This document shows, one piece after another, positions 6,180 to 7,923 of a stretch of 7,923 nt of DNA (within the stretch, counting starts at the first letter, position 1; each line of letters begins with the position of its first letter). Origin of the DNA: an uncultured Bacilli bacterium (GTDB lineage: Bacteria > Bacillota_I > Bacilli_A > RF39 > UBA660); contig CALVPC010000045.1 in NCBI GenBank assembly GCA_944350405.1, forward strand, positions 1 through 7,923, in the 5' to 3' direction. The translations under genes and the position numbers were made by a program. The notes under the pieces are model-generated. The model saw only the letters and a list, made by a program, of their open reading frames with translations, ran no database searches and was not told the DNA's origin.

Positions 6180-7598
6180 TTATTTATTAAGCTCTTCTCT
6201 TAATAACTCATTAGATATCTTAGGATTTACTTTACCTTTTGATTCTTTCATAACCATTCCCATTAGATACTTATAGGCATTTTCTTTACCATTTTTATAG
6301 TCTTTTACTGATTCTTCGTTAGATAGTAATACTTTTTTTATTAGTTTTCTTATTTCTTCTTTATCAGATATTTGAATTAAATCTTTTTCTTTTAACAAGT
6401 CATCTAGCAGTGTGTTAGTTTCTAAATAATCATCTAATATTATTTTAAAAATCTTTGATGATATTTTATCTGTTTTTATTGCATTTGTTAACTCAATAAA
6501 TCTATCTTTTGTAAGAGTTGTATCATAAATACTTTTGTTTGTTTTATTTAGATAAGAAGTAATATCTTCTAATAAAATATTACTAGCTATTTTAAAATCA
6601 ATATTATTATCAAGAAACATATTTAAATAATCTGATAATTCTTTGTTAGCAATTAATTTTTCTATGTTTATCTTAGAAATATCTTTTTCTAAATATATTT
6701 TTCTTCTTTCATCTGGAAGTAAAATAAGTTCTTTTTGTATTTCTTCGATATCTTTATCTTGTATGTATAGATATGGAATATCTGGTTCTTTAAAATATCT
6801 ATAATCATTATCTGGTTCTTTATATCTCATAAATTCTGTTTTACCAGTTTCTGCATTATATTTTCTAGTATCTTCTAGTAAGACTTTGCCATCTTCTAAT
6901 ATAGCAGTTTGTCTTTTTATTTCATATTCTATAGCATCTTTAATTTGAGAAATAGAACCGATGTTTTTTATTTCTGATCTAGTTCCAAGTTCATCAGTTT
7001 TACTTACTGAAACATTTACATCACAGCGCATAGAGCCTTCTTCTATTTTACAATCTGATACTCCAGTATAAAATAATATTTCGCGAAGTTTTTCCGCATA
7101 TTTACATGCTTCTTCTTTGGTAGTCATATCTGGTTTTGATACTATTTCTATTAGGGGTACTGTGCATCTATTATAATTTAATAGTGTTTTACCATTATGA
7201 TGAAGACTTTTAGCGGTATCTTCTTCAATATGAAGTCTTTCAATTCTAATACGTTTTTTCCCCTTTTCTGTTTCAATATCTACATATCCATCATACCCAA
7301 TTGGAGTTTTATTTTGGGTTATTTGATAGCCTTTTGGAAGATCGGGATAAAAATAGTTTTTACGATCGAAGTGCATTTTTTTATTAATACTCATATTTAA
7401 GGCTAAAGAAGCTTTAATTGCTTTTTTTACAACTTCTTCATTTACTGTTGGTAGTACTCCAGGATATGCTAAATCTATTTCATTAATATTGGTATTTGGA
7501 GAATCATTATAACTATTTTTAGATGGAGAGAATACTTTGGAATTTGTTTTTAATTCTATATGTATTTCTATACCAATCGTAGGTTTATAACTATTCAT
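6180..7598 (-). CDS. gatB: GatB, subunit B of Asp-tRNA(Asn)/Glu-tRNA(Gln) amidotransferase
   Basis: Complete 472-residue GatB, the usual length for the family (about 475). It binds misacylated Glu-tRNA(Gln) or Asp-tRNA(Asn), activates the acid side chain with ATP and transamidates it with ammonia from GatA. Conserved blocks in order: IGIEIHIELKTNSKVFSPS (8-26), DLAYPGVLPTVN (42-53), FDRKNYFYPDLPKGYQITQ (77-95), RLHIEEDTAK (121-130, with the metal-site acidic residues), NRCTVPLIEIVSKPDM (143-158), EGSMRCDVNVSV (187-198) and SEIKNIGSI (208-216). The C-terminal part from about residue 325 is the helical YqeY-like tRNA-binding tail, with VKDYKNGKENAYKYLMG near the end. The DLAYPG form without a CxxC zinc motif matches the Staphylococcus/Bacillus type. 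ATG start with AAGGAGG five bases upstream; overlaps the gatA end. TAA stop. Confidence 0.98.
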   Translation of the reverse strand: MNSYKPTIGIEIHIELKTNSKVFSPSKNSYNDSPNTNINEIDLAYPGVLPTVNEEVVKKAIKASLALNMSINKKMHFDRKNYFYPDLPKGYQITQNKTPIGYDGYVDIETEKGKKRIRIERLHIEEDTAKSLHHNGKTLLNYNRCTVPLIEIVSKPDMTTKEEACKYAEKLREILFYTGVSDCKIEEGSMRCDVNVSVSKTDELGTRSEIKNIGSISQIKDAIEYEIKRQTAILEDGKVLLEDTRKYNAETGKTEFMRYKEPDNDYRYFKEPDIPYLYIQDKDIEEIQKELILLPDERRKIYLEKDISKINIEKLIANKELSDYLNMFLDNNIDFKIASNILLEDITSYLNKTNKSIYDTTLTKDRFIELTNAIKTDKISSKIFKIILDDYLETNTLLDDLLKEKDLIQISDKEEIRKLIKKVLLSNEESVKDYKNGKENAYKYLMGMVMKESKGKVNPKISNELLREELNK

Positions 7599-7923
7599 TT
7601 TTTCCTCCTTTAGGGGTATCTAGATTTAAATATTTTTCTAGATAAGAAGCAAACTTATAGATTATTGCTTCGTTCCATTTATCTGATATAATTTGCATTC
7701 CTATTGGTAAGCTATCTTTAGAAAATCCAATAGGTAAAGACATTCCTGGTAGCCCAGCCATATTAACTGGTATAGTAAGTATATCATCTATAAATGATTT
7801 ATTTGGATCTTCTAGAGATGTTCCTAGTTCATATGGAAGGCATGTTGTCGTAGGTCCTAATACTAGATCATATTCTTTAAATATCTTTTCAAATTCTAAT
7901 GAAATATGTTTTCTTATTTTTAA
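7591..7923 (-). CDS. gatA: GatA, amidase subunit of Asp/Glu-tRNA amidotransferase (C-terminal part only)
   Basis: This is the last 110 codons of gatA; the gene runs off the high end of the window and its start is not seen. GatA is the glutaminase/amidase subunit of GatCAB, which releases ammonia from glutamine so that GatB can amidate Glu-tRNA(Gln) or Asp-tRNA(Asn). The visible part reads as the amidase-signature C-terminus: a segment like KIRKHISLEFEKIF, then YDLVLGPTTT, then the conserved stretch IPVNMAGLPGMSLPIGFS, then LPIGMQII, and a closing helix starting at KWNEAIIYKFA. The Ser-Ser-Lys catalytic residues lie upstream, outside the window. The gene ends in TAG at 7591-7593, inside gatB, giving an 8-base overlap. 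The gatB ribosome binding site codes for the Lys-Gly-Gly near the end of GatA. Identity is secure from the motif block and from its place before gatB. Confidence 0.95.
   Translation of the reverse strand, partial: LKIRKHISLEFEKIFKEYDLVLGPTTTCLPYELGTSLEDPNKSFIDDILTIPVNMAGLPGMSLPIGFSKDSLPIGMQIISDKWNEAIIYKFASYLEKYLNLDTPKGGKNE
7604..7610 (-). promoter_or_regulatory. Ribosome binding site of gatB
   Basis: Minus-strand AAGGAGG, a full anti-16S match, lies five bases before the gatB ATG and within the last codons of gatA. It fixes the start and suggests coupled translation of the two subunits. Confidence 0.85.

Noticed and set aside
7197..7400. Open frame of 67 codons on the plus strand
   Set aside because: It is antisense to well-conserved gatB sequence and has no supporting motif; it is a shadow of gatB.
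1..7923. CRISPR array, insertion sequence, tRNA or riboswitch
   Set aside because: Coding sequence fills nearly the whole window, the longest gap is about 56 bases, and no spaced direct repeats, transposase motifs or cloverleaf-like segments were seen.

Overview
The window is very AT-rich (about a quarter G+C by eye, not computed) and codes entirely on the minus strand. TGG is used for tryptophan and TGA, TAA and TAG all end genes, so the standard bacterial code applies and not the Mycoplasma code. Shine-Dalgarno sites are strong (AAGGAGG type). GatB is of the Staphylococcus/Bacillus type, and there is an LtaS-type enzyme. Together these suggest a low-G+C Firmicute of the Bacilli or a related gut lineage such as an RF39-like group. 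That placement is inference.

In transcription order (high to low coordinates) the window holds: the 3' end of gatA (7591-7923), complete gatB (6180-7598), a short gap with a sigma-A-type promoter (6148-6176), a small single-pass membrane protein (5665-6123), a membrane sensor with two periplasmic-binding-like domains and a degenerate GGDEF domain (3577-5652), a YihY/BrkB-family membrane protein (2663-3577), an LtaS-type phosphoglycerol transferase (649-2766), an anchored extracytoplasmic protein of unknown function (29-652), and an intrinsic terminator (2-30).

The genes are packed tightly. gatA and gatB overlap by 8 bases. The five downstream genes are joined by a 12-base gap and then overlaps of 1, 104 and 4 bases. 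The gap after gatB carries no terminator, so the envelope genes probably receive both readthrough from the gat operon and transcription from their own promoter. The terminator just after the last gene closes the unit.

GatA and GatB belong to the tRNA-dependent amidotransferase that makes Gln-tRNA(Gln) and/or Asn-tRNA(Asn). The five downstream products all have membrane segments and four carry sizeable extracytoplasmic parts. With an LtaS-type enzyme among them, this looks like a cell-envelope unit. The points most worth a second look are the GGDEF domain with Asn or Asp at positions normally needed for diguanylate cyclase activity, the 104-base overlap between yihY and the LtaS-type gene, and the two uncharacterised anchored proteins. 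No mobile element, CRISPR array or RNA gene was recognised.
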